64,000 nucleotides of DNA from MED-G16 sp964467915 (GCA_964467915.1 CAYXSW010000001.1:124001-188000), one strand, 5' to 3'; positions 35,942 to 45,586 are shown, numbered from the stretch's first letter. Notes: generated by a model not told the origin, from the letters alone. Translations and numbers: made by a program.

Positions 35942-38329
35942 TTAAAGTTTTCTTTTTATCTCTTGTATTTCAAATGATTCTATTGTATCTCCAACTTTTA
36001 TATCATTGTAATCTTCAATACTAATACCACACTCGTATCCATTTTTCACTTCATTTGCATCTTCCTTAAATCGCTTTAATTGTTTTATTTTACCTGTGAA
36101 GATAACAATTCCATCTCTAATCAATCTAATCTTGTTTTTTCTAATTATAGTACCGTTAGTAACATAACACCCTGCAATTGTTCCAATTTTTGATATTTTA
36201 TATACTTCTCTTACCTCGACATTACCCATAATTTTCTCTTCTTCTGTCGGCTCTAACATTCCCTCCATCGCACTTTTCATTTCGCTAATTGCTTCATAAA
36301 TTATTGAATACATTCTTATGTCTATTCCCTCTTTCTCTGCTAGAGATCTTGCGTTAACGGAAGGTCTGACTTGGAAACCTATTATTATTGCGTCAGACGC
36401 AGAAGCTAACAAGACATCTGATTCGGTAATTTGACCAACACCCCTATGAATAATATTTACAGATATTTCATCTGTTGAAAGTTTTTCCATTGAATCTGAG
36501 AGAGCTTCAATAGAGCCGTCAACATCGCCCTTAAGGACAATATTTAATTCTTTAAAATTACCTAGAGCTAATCTTCTTCCAATTTCATCAAGAGTAACAT
36601 GTTTTTTGGTTCTTAACTTTTGCTCTCTAATTAACTGCTCTCTTTTGGTCGCTAATTCTCTAGCTTCTTTGTCAGTATTAAAGACATTAAATTTATCTCC
36701 AGCTTGAGGTGCACCATTTAGACCAAGCATAAGGATTGGTGTTGCGGGGCCTACACTTTGTTTTTCTTTACCTCTGTGATCAAATAAAGCTTTCACTTTT
36801 CCATGTTGAGCTCCAGCTAAAACAATATCACCTTTCTCTAGTGTTCCTCCTTGTACCATTATTGTTGTTAAGTATCCCCTCCCTTTATCTAGTTCAGATT
36901 CAACAACTGTACCAACTGCTTTTTTGTTTTCATTTGCTTTTAACTCAAGAAGTTCTGCTTCTAATAAAACTTTTTCTAATAGTTCTTCTACACCTTTTCC
37001 TGTTTTTGCAGATACCTCTTGACATTGGTATTTCCCACCCCAATCTTCAACTAAAATATTATTTTTGGATAGATCTTCTTTTACTTTGTTGACATTTGCA
37101 TTAGGGGTATCAATTTTATTTATAGCAAAAACTATTGGAACATCAGCAACTTTGCTATGGTTGATAGCCTCTTTTGTTTGAGGCATTACTGTTGAATCAG
37201 CTGCTATAACTATAATTACAATATCAGTTATTTTAGCTCCTCTGGCTCTCATTGCTGTAAATGCTTCGTGTCCCGGAGTGTCTAAGAAAGCAATTTTTTG
37301 TCCACTTTTAGTCTCAACATCATACGCACCTATATGTTGAGTTATACCACCAGCTTCTCCTTCTGTCACCCTAGATTTTCTTATATAATCTAGTAATGAA
37401 GTTTTACCGTGATCGACATGTCCCATGATTGTAACAATAGGAGCTCTTGGGGATAATTCTTCTTCTTTATCTTCTTCTTCTACAACCACTATTTCTTCAT
37501 CATCTGATGTTGTGAATTCTACTTGATATCCAAATTCTTCAGCAATTATACTTATTGTTTCAGCGTCTAATCTTTGATTAATTGAAACAAACATTCCAAT
37601 TTCAAGATATTTAGATATAACATCATTTACTGTGACGTCCATGAGTTTAGCTAAGTCATTAGCAGAAATATATTCAGTTACTTTTAATGTTTTAGAATCT
37701 TCTTCTTGTTGTATTTTTTCTTCTTCAACTGCCTCAGCATGCTGACTTCTTTTTTCTTTTCTATATTTAGATCTTTTAGTATCAGAATCCTTTGTTCCGC
37801 TCAGCTTGGCTAGTGTTGATTTTATTTTATCTTGAATCTCTTTGTTTTTTTTGTCGATTTCTTCTTTACTTTCTGGAGGATTTTGAGATCTGAGTTTAGG
37901 TTTGTTTTTATTTGAAATTATTCTTTTTCTAGGTCTCCTCTTTTTCTTTGATTGATCTGATGAAGCAACTCTTTTTTTACTATTATCATCCAATTTTATT
38001 TTTTTAATTATTTTAATTCCCCCAGTCTCTTTTTTTTCTTCCACTTTTGGTTTATCAGAGTCTTCTTTTTTCTCTTCTTCTTTTTTTGTCTCATGGATGA
38101 AATTGGTTTTTTCTTCAATTCCTATTTTAATATTAGAAGCAACCTTTTTTTCAACAGCAGAATCTTCAAATGCATTTTCAAGAATTTTAAATAAGTCATG
38201 ACTAATTTTGGTATTTGGATTAGAATCAACATCATATCCTTTGTCGTGTAGATAACTAATAATCGTGTTTCTACCCACGTTTAGTTTTCTAGCAACTTGA
38301 CCCAGCCTTAATTGTTTAGACTCACTCAT
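35942..38329 (-). CDS. infB: Translation initiation factor IF-2
   Basis: The GTPase that brings initiator tRNA to the ribosome. The 795-residue protein has an N-terminal IF2_N-like domain (LRLGQVARKLNVGRNTIISYLHDKG), a long charged linker (about 60-210) and a second IF2_N segment (VTEYISANDLAKLMDVTVNDVI). The G domain has GHVDHGKTS (about 303-311), DTPGHEAFT and NKID, followed by the beta-barrel and C-terminal fMet-binding domains. The linker is short for Bacteroidota, in line with a trimmed genome. It follows nusA by 3 bases. Confidence 0.97.
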   Translation of the reverse strand: MSESKQLRLGQVARKLNVGRNTIISYLHDKGYDVDSNPNTKISHDLFKILENAFEDSAVEKKVASNIKIGIEEKTNFIHETKKEEEKKEDSDKPKVEEKKETGGIKIIKKIKLDDNSKKRVASSDQSKKKRRPRKRIISNKNKPKLRSQNPPESKEEIDKKNKEIQDKIKSTLAKLSGTKDSDTKRSKYRKEKRSQHAEAVEEEKIQQEEDSKTLKVTEYISANDLAKLMDVTVNDVISKYLEIGMFVSINQRLDAETISIIAEEFGYQVEFTTSDDEEIVVVEEEDKEEELSPRAPIVTIMGHVDHGKTSLLDYIRKSRVTEGEAGGITQHIGAYDVETKSGQKIAFLDTPGHEAFTAMRARGAKITDIVIIVIAADSTVMPQTKEAINHSKVADVPIVFAINKIDTPNANVNKVKEDLSKNNILVEDWGGKYQCQEVSAKTGKGVEELLEKVLLEAELLELKANENKKAVGTVVESELDKGRGYLTTIMVQGGTLEKGDIVLAGAQHGKVKALFDHRGKEKQSVGPATPILMLGLNGAPQAGDKFNVFNTDKEARELATKREQLIREQKLRTKKHVTLDEIGRRLALGNFKELNIVLKGDVDGSIEALSDSMEKLSTDEISVNIIHRGVGQITESDVLLASASDAIIIGFQVRPSVNARSLAEKEGIDIRMYSIIYEAISEMKSAMEGMLEPTEEEKIMGNVEVREVYKISKIGTIAGCYVTNGTIIRKNKIRLIRDGIVIFTGKIKQLKRFKEDANEVKNGYECGISIEDYNDIKVGDTIESFEIQEIKRKL

Positions 38330-38332
38330 AAT

Positions 38333-39574
38333 TTATTCAAACTCTTTTTTTAGTGTTTTAACAACCGTATCAATTGTGCTTTCTTCAAGGTCAGCTCTTT
38401 TAATTAGATCTTCTTTTTCAATATTTAGAACTGCCTTTGCAGTATCTAACCCAATTCTTTTAAGTTCATCAATTATCCAACCTTCAATTTCATCAGAAAA
38501 TTCTTCAAGATCTACATCTTCTTCTTGACTTTCATCTAATTCTCTAAACACATCGATTTCTAAATCTAGAAGTCTACTTGCTAGCTTTATGTTTTGCCCA
38601 CCTTTACCAATAGCTAAAGAAACCTGATCAGATTTTAAATAAACCGATACTGTTTTCTCTTCATTATCAATTTGCATACTGGTAATTTTAGCTGGGCTAA
38701 GGGCCCTAGATATATATAGCTCATGATTATCTGTATAGTTGATGACATCTATATTTTCGTTTTGTAGCTCCCTTACTATTGAATGTATTCTGGATCCATT
38801 CATCCCAACACAAGCCCCTACGGGATCAATTCTATCATCATAGGATTCAACACAAATTTTTGCTCTTTCTCCAGGCTCTCTTACAACTTTCTTTATGGTA
38901 ATTAATCCATCACTAATTTCTGGAACCTCATTTTCAAATAGTTTTTCAAGAAATAAAGGACTGGTTCTTGATAAAGTTATTTTAGGATTTCCTCTAAACA
39001 TTTCAACACTGGAGATCACCCCTCTTAGTGTATCACCTTTTCTATATTTGTCTTTATATATTTGTTCAGACCTAGGTAATGATATTTCATTTCCTTCTCC
39101 GTCAACCAGTAAAACTTCCCTACTTAAAACTTGATAAATTTCACCAGTAATTATTTCTCCGACAAGTTCGTCATACTTACTAATAATTACCTCTTTTTCT
39201 AAATCTTTTACTCTTTGTATTAATGTCTGTTTAGCTAGAATGACAGCTCTTCTCCCAAAATCTTCAATCATTATTTCTTCAGCGACCTCATCGCCAACCT
39301 CAAAATCTTTTTCTATTTCTTTAGCATCAGAGAGTTTAATTTTATCAAAATCCCAAATATCTTCTGAGTTATCATCAACAATTTCTCTGAATCTCATAAT
39401 CTCCAGATCACCTTTATCTGCGTTTATGACAATATCAAAATTTTCGTCATGTTCAAATTTCTTTTTAATCATAGCCCTAAAAACGTCTTGTAAAATTTTG
39501 ATCATAGTTGGGCGATCTACGTTCTTTTGTTTAGCAAAATCTGTAAATGAATGTATAAGTACTTTAGTGTCCAT
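38333..39574 (-). CDS. nusA: Transcription termination/antitermination factor NusA
   Basis: NusA binds RNA polymerase, promotes pausing and intrinsic termination, and takes part in antitermination. With the ATG at 39574 it has 413 residues, normal for the phylum. The N-terminal polymerase-binding domain, an S1 domain (about 130-200), and KH domains (GERAKICVESYDDRIDPVGACVGMNGSRI and the second LAIGKGGQNIKLASRL) are all visible, with an acidic tail. It is the first gene of nusA-infB-dksA-scpB-rluB. rimP, usually just upstream, is missing here. The leader holds a terminator-like hairpin, described separately. Confidence 0.96.
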   Translation of the reverse strand: MDTKVLIHSFTDFAKQKNVDRPTMIKILQDVFRAMIKKKFEHDENFDIVINADKGDLEIMRFREIVDDNSEDIWDFDKIKLSDAKEIEKDFEVGDEVAEEIMIEDFGRRAVILAKQTLIQRVKDLEKEVIISKYDELVGEIITGEIYQVLSREVLLVDGEGNEISLPRSEQIYKDKYRKGDTLRGVISSVEMFRGNPKITLSRTSPLFLEKLFENEVPEISDGLITIKKVVREPGERAKICVESYDDRIDPVGACVGMNGSRIHSIVRELQNENIDVINYTDNHELYISRALSPAKITSMQIDNEEKTVSVYLKSDQVSLAIGKGGQNIKLASRLLDLEIDVFRELDESQEEDVDLEEFSDEIEGWIIDELKRIGLDTAKAVLNIEKEDLIKRADLEESTIDTVVKTLKKEFE

Positions 39575-39584
39575 AATATTTTTC

Positions 39585-39609
39585 AAAAAAAATGGGGACA
39601 AATGTCCCC
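39585..39609 (-). promoter_or_regulatory. Terminator-like hairpin in the nusA leader, candidate attenuator
   Basis: Read on the minus strand, a GC-rich 7-base perfect stem GGGGACA/TGTCCCC (39609-39594, two-base loop; six pairs with a four-base loop is sterically more realistic) is followed by A and then eight T (39592-39585). The nusA ATG begins only 10 bases later. cysS lies on the opposite strand beyond it, so the hairpin cannot end an upstream gene. It lies about 17 bases after the predicted transcription start. Premature termination controlled by NusA level, or masking of the ribosome site, would both fit. Confidence 0.7.
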
Positions 39610-39630
39610 GCTTCCAATTAAATTAGTACG

Positions 39631-39661
39631 CAAACTTAACTTTTTTTAAATAGAAGACAAA
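39631..39661 (-). promoter_or_regulatory. Promoter of the nusA operon
   Basis: On the minus strand TTTG (39661-39658), a 19-base spacer and TAAGTTTG (39638-39631) match the Bacteroidota promoter fully. The expected start near 39626 gives a leader of about 50 bases that contains the hairpin at 39594-39609. Confidence 0.82.
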
Positions 39662-39691
39662 CTTTGACTTAAAAAAAGCAAAACAATAGAA

Positions 39692-41152
39692 ATGAAAGAC
39701 TCGCTTAAATTATTTAATTCTTTAGGTAAAAAAAAAGAAACATTTATCTCAAATGAAAAAGGTAAAGTTTCAATGTATGTATGTGGTCCTACTGTATATG
39801 ATTTACTCCACGTGGGAAATTTTAGAGGCCCTATTTTTTTTAACTTTTTAAGAAATTGGTTAGAACATCTAGGTTATAAAGTAAACTATATCTACAATTA
39901 TACTGACATAGATGATAAAATAATTAATAAATCAAAAGAAGAAAAAAAGACTACCAAAGAAGTATCTGAAAAATATATTAAAGAATTTGAGAAAGATTAT
40001 AAGTCATTAAAAATTAATAATCCATCATTTTCACCGAAGTGTACTGATCACATAGGCAATATAATTTCTTTTATAGAGGAGTTAATTGATAAAGAATTTG
40101 CATATTCATCTAAAGGAAGTGTCTTTTTTTCAATTGAAAAGTATAAAGATTACGGGAAACTATCTGGGAAAAAAACTGAAGATTTGCTTGCCGGACACAG
40201 GGTGAAAGTAAATGATGATAAAAATAATCCCCTTGATTTTGTTCTTTGGAAGCCGTCTTATGAAAATGATCCCGGATGGGATTCACCTTGGGGTGTAGGT
40301 AGGCCAGGCTGGCACATTGAGTGTTCTGCAATGTCTAAGAAATTACTTGGTTCGAAAATTGACATTCACGGAGGAGGAATTGATCTTTTGTTTCCCCATC
40401 ATGAAAACGAAATAGCTCAATCTGAAAGCAGAAGCTCAACAAATTTTGCTAATTTTTGGGTTCATAATAACTTAATAAACTTTGATAATCAAAAGATGTC
40501 TAAGTCCCTAGGGAATATTATTAAGGGCAGAGACTTTATAAATGAGTATAACCCTGAAATATTTAAGTTTTTGATACTAAGTGTCCATTATAGATCAATA
40601 TTAAATTTTAATAAAAAACTTATTAATCAAACCATAATTAATCTTATTAAAATATATTCGGCCCTTAGTCTAGCGGAAAGGTTATCTAATTCAAGAGTTG
40701 AAGTTAAGGTGTCTGAAGAATTCAAAAATGATTTTGATTTATACTCTAAAAAAGCCTCGGATTTTATTAACAATGACTTTAATACTCCAGGTTTTTTCTC
40801 AGTTATTTTTGATATAGTTAGAAAATTTAATTTAGAAGCTGTAAATAAAAAGGTTACAGGGGAATTAAAATATTTTTCTGTTTCTCTTTTGGGGTTTTTT
40901 AATAGATATGGATCAATTTTAGGAATATTTCAGGAGTCTAAAACTGACTTTATTTCAGATTTAAACCTTTTAATTTTGAGAAATAAGAATATTAATATTA
41001 TTGATATAAAGGATGCAATAAAAAAGAGAGAAAAAGCGAGAAAACAGAAAGATTATGCGTTATCTGATGAAATACGAGACAAATTTATATCTGAAGGTAT
41101 TGACTTAAAAGATAACCCAGACGGGACAACAGGGTGGTCAGTGAGAGTCTAG
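39692..41152 (+). CDS. cysS: Cysteine-tRNA ligase
   Basis: A class I aminoacyl-tRNA synthetase of 486 residues. Zinc ligand C31 (CGPTVYD) is followed by the HIGH-type motif H40-V-G-N43. The second zinc site is in WHIECSAMS and HHENEIAQSE, and the KMSKS loop is K268-S272. A DALR-type helical tail closes the protein. It is divergent from the nusA operon and convergent with the nfu gene, with two bases between the stops. Confidence 0.97.
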   Translation: MKDSLKLFNSLGKKKETFISNEKGKVSMYVCGPTVYDLLHVGNFRGPIFFNFLRNWLEHLGYKVNYIYNYTDIDDKIINKSKEEKKTTKEVSEKYIKEFEKDYKSLKINNPSFSPKCTDHIGNIISFIEELIDKEFAYSSKGSVFFSIEKYKDYGKLSGKKTEDLLAGHRVKVNDDKNNPLDFVLWKPSYENDPGWDSPWGVGRPGWHIECSAMSKKLLGSKIDIHGGGIDLLFPHHENEIAQSESRSSTNFANFWVHNNLINFDNQKMSKSLGNIIKGRDFINEYNPEIFKFLILSVHYRSILNFNKKLINQTIINLIKIYSALSLAERLSNSRVEVKVSEEFKNDFDLYSKKASDFINNDFNTPGFFSVIFDIVRKFNLEAVNKKVTGELKYFSVSLLGFFNRYGSILGIFQESKTDFISDLNLLILRNKNINIIDIKDAIKKREKARKQKDYALSDEIRDKFISEGIDLKDNPDGTTGWSVRV

Positions 41153-41154
41153 GA

Positions 41155-41718
41155 TTATACCCCTTCGGCAACTACTTCTTCTACTTCTGGTACAAATCTC
41201 TTTAGAAGTTTTTCAATTCCAGATTTTAATGTAATCATTGAGGAAGGACATCCACTGCAAGCTCCTTGAAGTGAAACCTTAACTTTTCCTTTATCAAAAG
41301 ATTCAAACTGAATAGCGCCCCCATCTTGCTCAACTGCTGGCTTTATATATTCATCTAAAATGTTAATTATTTTTTTATCTATCTCTTTATCTGATAATAC
41401 CTTCTTTTTTTCTTGGGGCTTAATTTCAACTATTTTATTTCCATCTTCAATATGTTTCTTTATAAAATTTCTTAACTCCAGTTTGATATTGTCCCAGTGA
41501 ACTTGATTGTTTTTTGTAATAGTGATGAAATTACTCATTATAAAAACCCTATCTACATAATCAAAAGAAAATAATTTTTTTGCAATTAGAGAGTCTTTAG
41601 TGCTCTCTATATCAGGATAATCTTTAACTATACCCTCATCTACCAGCATTCTATCTGTCACAAACTTTAATGAATTAGGATTGGGATTAGCTTCTAAATA
41701 TATATTTACTTTATTCAT
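41155..41718 (-). CDS. NfuA/NifU-like iron-sulfur carrier
   Basis: A 187-residue protein that holds and delivers Fe-S clusters. The N-terminal Nfu_N domain starts NIYLEANPNPNSLKFV; the C-terminal NifU domain has QDGGAIQFE and the cluster-binding CSGC in LQGACSGCPSSMITLKSGIE. I use the ATG at 41718, which overlaps the symporter gene by 8 bases; an upstream in-frame start would lie deeper inside that gene. It is the last gene of the ruvB-queG-batD-aroC-symporter run. Confidence 0.93.
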   Translation of the reverse strand: MNKVNIYLEANPNPNSLKFVTDRMLVDEGIVKDYPDIESTKDSLIAKKLFSFDYVDRVFIMSNFITITKNNQVHWDNIKLELRNFIKKHIEDGNKIVEIKPQEKKKVLSDKEIDKKIINILDEYIKPAVEQDGGAIQFESFDKGKVKVSLQGACSGCPSSMITLKSGIEKLLKRFVPEVEEVVAEGV

Positions 41719-43000
41719 CTTCCTTATATTTAATTTTTTCTCCTTCACTAGACGCAACTACACTGGCTACGGTTGCGTCTCCAGTGACATTAACAACAGT
41801 TCTTAACATATCAAGGGGTCTGTCAATTGCAATAATTAAAGCCAAGCCTTGAGGGTCAATTCCGATTGCTCCTAGTACAATAACTAGCATTATTAGTCCA
41901 GCTCCTGGAACTGCAGCAGCTCCAATAGATGAGAGAGTTGCTGTCAGAACAATTGCTAGTTGATCAACAAGTGTTAAGTCTTGACCGAAAGCTTGTGCAA
42001 TAAAAACAGCTGAAATAGCCTGGTGAATACTTGTCCCATCCATATTAATTGTTGCCCCCAGAGGACAAACAAAACTTGTGACCTCATCAGAAACATTTAA
42101 GTTTTTTTCAACTCTTTTCATTGTAACAGGTAGTGTTGCTGCACTAGAGCTAGTAGAAAATGCTAACATTTGAGCAGGAAATATTGCTTTAAAAAACTTT
42201 TTGAATGTAACTCCGGTAAATGAAAAAATAATTAGTGGGTAGAAAACAAAAATCATGAAAGCTAGTCCTATGATAACAGTTAATGCATAATAAAGCAAAG
42301 GAGTTAAAGTGGTGATGATATTATTCGGATCATCTCCTGCTAAATCTACTATTAGTCCTGCAAGAAGAGCAAATACACCAATAGGGGCATATTCCATAAT
42401 TATCTCAACAATTTTAATTATTATTTCATTTAATCCATCGAATGCTTTTTTGATAGAGGAGGTTTTTTTTGGGGAGGACAGTACTAGACCCACACCGAAG
42501 AGGACAGCAAAAAATATTATTTGTAACATATTCCTATTATTGCTAGCTGAATAAAAAAAGTTGTCTGGGACGACGTCAATCATCATTTGAAGTGGCCCGG
42601 ATTCTTTCACTCCTTTTGCACTTGTTATTTTCATTGAGGCATCTGAGGCATATTTTTCTTTTAATTCTATTGTCTTCTCCTCTGGAAAATATTCACCAGG
42701 CTGTAGGGTGTTTGCCAGTATTAATGCTAAAATTATTGCTGAAATTGTAGTCAAAATGTAAATCCCAAATGTTTTACTTCCAATTCTTGAAAGCTTAGTA
42801 GTATCGCTTAAATTTGATATTCCAGAAACTAGAGAAACTAAAATTAGGGGTACAGCTACCAATTTCAGCATTTTTACAAATATTGTTCCAAATGGCATAA
42901 TCCAATCAGAGATAAAATCACCTATGCCAATAAACACAGATGCTATCCCAAGAATTAATCCAAGAACTAAACCCAGAATTATTTTAGTGTGTAAAGCCAT
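41711..43000 (-). CDS. Dicarboxylate/amino acid:cation symporter (DAACS/GltP type)
   Basis: A 429-residue secondary transporter with about eight helices and two re-entrant loops. Family motifs are SSSAATLPVTMKRVE (about 282-296, HP1) and GATINMDGTSIHQAISAVFIAQ (about 309-330, TM7), with a late GAAAVPGAG (HP2). It probably takes up glutamate, aspartate or C4-dicarboxylates with sodium or protons. Substrate choice cannot be decided by eye. It follows aroC by 5 bases. Confidence 0.93.
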   Translation of the reverse strand: MALHTKIILGLVLGLILGIASVFIGIGDFISDWIMPFGTIFVKMLKLVAVPLILVSLVSGISNLSDTTKLSRIGSKTFGIYILTTISAIILALILANTLQPGEYFPEEKTIELKEKYASDASMKITSAKGVKESGPLQMMIDVVPDNFFYSASNNRNMLQIIFFAVLFGVGLVLSSPKKTSSIKKAFDGLNEIIIKIVEIIMEYAPIGVFALLAGLIVDLAGDDPNNIITTLTPLLYYALTVIIGLAFMIFVFYPLIIFSFTGVTFKKFFKAIFPAQMLAFSTSSSAATLPVTMKRVEKNLNVSDEVTSFVCPLGATINMDGTSIHQAISAVFIAQAFGQDLTLVDQLAIVLTATLSSIGAAAVPGAGLIMLVIVLGAIGIDPQGLALIIAIDRPLDMLRTVVNVTGDATVASVVASSEGEKIKYKEDE

Positions 43001-43005
43001 ATAGT

Positions 43006-44073
43006 TTATTTTTTACTTTGTAAATATAAATCAACTAAAACATTTGCAGCCATTGATTCAACAATTGGTACAGCCCTTGGGACTACACAGGGGTCATGCC
43101 TACCTTTACCCTTAATAACTGTATTCTTATTGTCACTGTCAATACTATCTTGATCTTTCATAATCGTTGAAACAGGTTTGAAGGCCACATTAAAATAAAT
43201 ATCTTCTCCATTGCTAATACCTCCTTGTATCCCACCTGAATTATTTGATTTGGTACTAATTTTATTATCTTTTATTTGAAACTCATCATTGTGCTCAGAC
43301 CCAAACATTTCTACCCCTTTAAATCCACTTCCATATTCAAAACCCTTAACTGCATTTATTGAGAGCATAGCCATTCCTAATTCTGCATGCAATTTTCTAA
43401 ATATTGGTTCTCCAATTCCCACAGGGCACCCTTTTATCACACAAGAAATAACTCCCCCCACCGTGTCTCTGTTTTTTTTGGCATCTTCAATTATAGATGC
43501 AAATTTTTTTGCAAACACCCCATCTGGGCACCTAACAATGTTATTTTCAGTATTATTCAAATTCAACTCTTTATATGACTTGTTTAATTCTAATTTTCCG
43601 ACCTTAGAAACATAGGCATTAATCTTTATTTTTAAATTTTGAAGAATTATTTTTGAAATAGCTCCTGCAGCTACCCAGTTTGCAGTTTCCCTAGCAGAAC
43701 TTCTTCCTCCTCCTCTGTGATCTCTGTTTTTATATTTTTTATGGTATGTGAAATCTGCATGTGAGGGTCTAAATGATGTCGTAATATGATTATAGTCACT
43801 ACTTTTTTGATCTTTATTTTTAATAAGCAAACTTATTGGTGAGCCAGTAGTCTTTCCATTAAAAACACCTGATAAAATTTCTATGTTATCACTTTCCTTT
43901 CTTTGAGTAGTGATTTTTGATTGGCCAGGTTTTCTTCTATCAAGCTCTTTTTGAATATCTTTTTCATCTATCTTTATGCCAGATGGACAACCATCTATTA
44001 TCACACCTATGGCTTTGCCATGTGATTCACCATAAGTGGAAATCTTATAAATTTTTCCAAATGAATTACTCAT
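43006..44073 (-). CDS. aroC: Chorismate synthase
   Basis: The enzyme makes chorismate from EPSP using reduced FMN, the last step of the shikimate pathway. The 355 residues are normal. Signatures are STYGESHGKAIGVIIDGCPSG (about 12-32), DHRGGGRSSARETA (about 117-130) and the C-terminal KGRHDPCVVPRAVPIVE. It overlaps batD by 8 bases and has no other shikimate genes beside it. Confidence 0.97.
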   Translation of the reverse strand: MSNSFGKIYKISTYGESHGKAIGVIIDGCPSGIKIDEKDIQKELDRRKPGQSKITTQRKESDNIEILSGVFNGKTTGSPISLLIKNKDQKSSDYNHITTSFRPSHADFTYHKKYKNRDHRGGGRSSARETANWVAAGAISKIILQNLKIKINAYVSKVGKLELNKSYKELNLNNTENNIVRCPDGVFAKKFASIIEDAKKNRDTVGGVISCVIKGCPVGIGEPIFRKLHAELGMAMLSINAVKGFEYGSGFKGVEMFGSEHNDEFQIKDNKISTKSNNSGGIQGGISNGEDIYFNVAFKPVSTIMKDQDSIDSDNKNTVIKGKGRHDPCVVPRAVPIVESMAANVLVDLYLQSKK

Positions 44074-45526
44074 ATTTTTTTCTTAATAGAAATAAGCTAA
44101 ATACAATAATTAAAGTTAAAGTTATAATATTTAGAATGACATTAATGTTAAGTTGATTTTTATTTGAAATCAGCTTATTGCTTTCTTTATTAATTGATTC
44201 AAGAATTGGATTTGTATCTTTAGGTTTTATAAAATTATTTTTTTGACTTTCTCCTGTTACTAATAAATTTAACCCTGTCCTTAAGGTATCATATTTATTT
44301 TCTTTCGGATCAAAATATATCCACTCAATGTTTTTTGATAAGTCATATTCACCTGGCTCATTAGGGACTGCATAATAGTTGAATTTTTTTGACCCGTAAA
44401 CCTTACTTCTTTCCCTTGTGATTGTTTGTTGTGTATTAGGAGGATAAAAATCTATTTCATTTATATTAATATTTGGCTCACTTATTGCAGAGATATTTCC
44501 CTCTCCAACAATTTCAAATTCATAAGTAAAATTGTCTCCCGTATCAATTGTGTTACTGTTAACTTTTTCTTTTAATATAAAATTACCAACAGATATGTTT
44601 TCTTTTAGTGGATGAGGAGGCAAATTTTTTACGGAGACATTTAATGGTTTAGAATAAAATTTCTCATAGTCCTCAACTTTATTTCTGCCAAAAAAAGAAG
44701 GTCTTTTTGATATTTTATATTTGATTAATTCTAATCCAAGTTTAGGGAATTGAATTGTCTCATTATTAAGAGGGTAGTATGTTGCCTCAAAAATTTTATA
44801 CTGATTGTATCTTTTATTGTTTATTACAACAGGTACACTATTTATGTTTTCAACATTAAAATTTTCTTCCCAACAATTAGGTGGTTTAATTTTTTTAATT
44901 ATTTCTGTAAGTTGTTTCCCTAGTTCATAAAACCTCATGTCTGCAACATTATTTTCACTTACATAGAAGGATAGAACAGCGTTAAAGCCTTCTCCAACGT
45001 ATACATTTTTTTTGTCTGTGTTTAAACTAAGAAAAGCATCGGCTTCAACTTCATAATATTCATCATTATTTCTATCAAAAAAATTATCAAAGGGGTCATC
45101 AAAGGGATCAAAAAAATTATTAAAAGGAGATTGTTTAGGTTCGTTATACGAGTCATCTACCTCTATTTTTCTGCCGTTTGCTCTTATCTTTTTCCCATTC
45201 ACTTCAATAGTAAAAGGATCTATGAAAAAAGCCCCGGTCTCTGTAGCTGTATAATTTTGTATAATACTTTGTGAACTCGTCCTTTTACCATTTATAAAAT
45301 TAGTAGAACTGGAAGAAGATATCCCCGACTTTCTAAATCCTTTTATCTGAGGAAATTGCCCATAGTTTTTTATCTGTTCGTTTTTAATTGTTAAAGTGAT
45401 CTGTAGCGTGTTGCCTATTGATAACTTTTCCGGTGATATTTTTACATCAATATCCTGAGAAAATAATTTAATTGTGTTTAATAGAAGACTTATAAAAAAA
45501 GCGAGCCTTATTTTAATTAATATCAT
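44066..45526 (-). CDS. BatD-family membrane protein
   Basis: A 486-residue protein with signal peptide (about 1-25, ending KLFSQ), tandem beta-sandwich domains and a C-terminal membrane helix (about 457-480, ILNIITLTLIIVFSLFLL). Typical BatD pieces are IKPPNCWEENF, ...NKRYNQYKIFEATYYPLNNETIQFPKLGLE and AVPNEPGEYDL. BatD belongs to the Bacteroides aerotolerance group and normally neighbours moxR, batA, batB, batC and batE; here it stands alone between queG and aroC. The start is the ATG at 45526, two codons after a TTG. A TAAATTTG element (45537-45530) lies immediately upstream. Confidence 0.85.
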   Translation of the reverse strand: MILIKIRLAFFISLLLNTIKLFSQDIDVKISPEKLSIGNTLQITLTIKNEQIKNYGQFPQIKGFRKSGISSSSSTNFINGKRTSSQSIIQNYTATETGAFFIDPFTIEVNGKKIRANGRKIEVDDSYNEPKQSPFNNFFDPFDDPFDNFFDRNNDEYYEVEADAFLSLNTDKKNVYVGEGFNAVLSFYVSENNVADMRFYELGKQLTEIIKKIKPPNCWEENFNVENINSVPVVINNKRYNQYKIFEATYYPLNNETIQFPKLGLELIKYKISKRPSFFGRNKVEDYEKFYSKPLNVSVKNLPPHPLKENISVGNFILKEKVNSNTIDTGDNFTYEFEIVGEGNISAISEPNININEIDFYPPNTQQTITRERSKVYGSKKFNYYAVPNEPGEYDLSKNIEWIYFDPKENKYDTLRTGLNLLVTGESQKNNFIKPKDTNPILESINKESNKLISNKNQLNINVILNIITLTLIIVFSLFLLRKKYE

Positions 45527-45586
45527 CCTCAAATTTAGTAAAATGAAAAATCAAGTTTTTAATATAAATAATTAAAAAAGGTTAAA

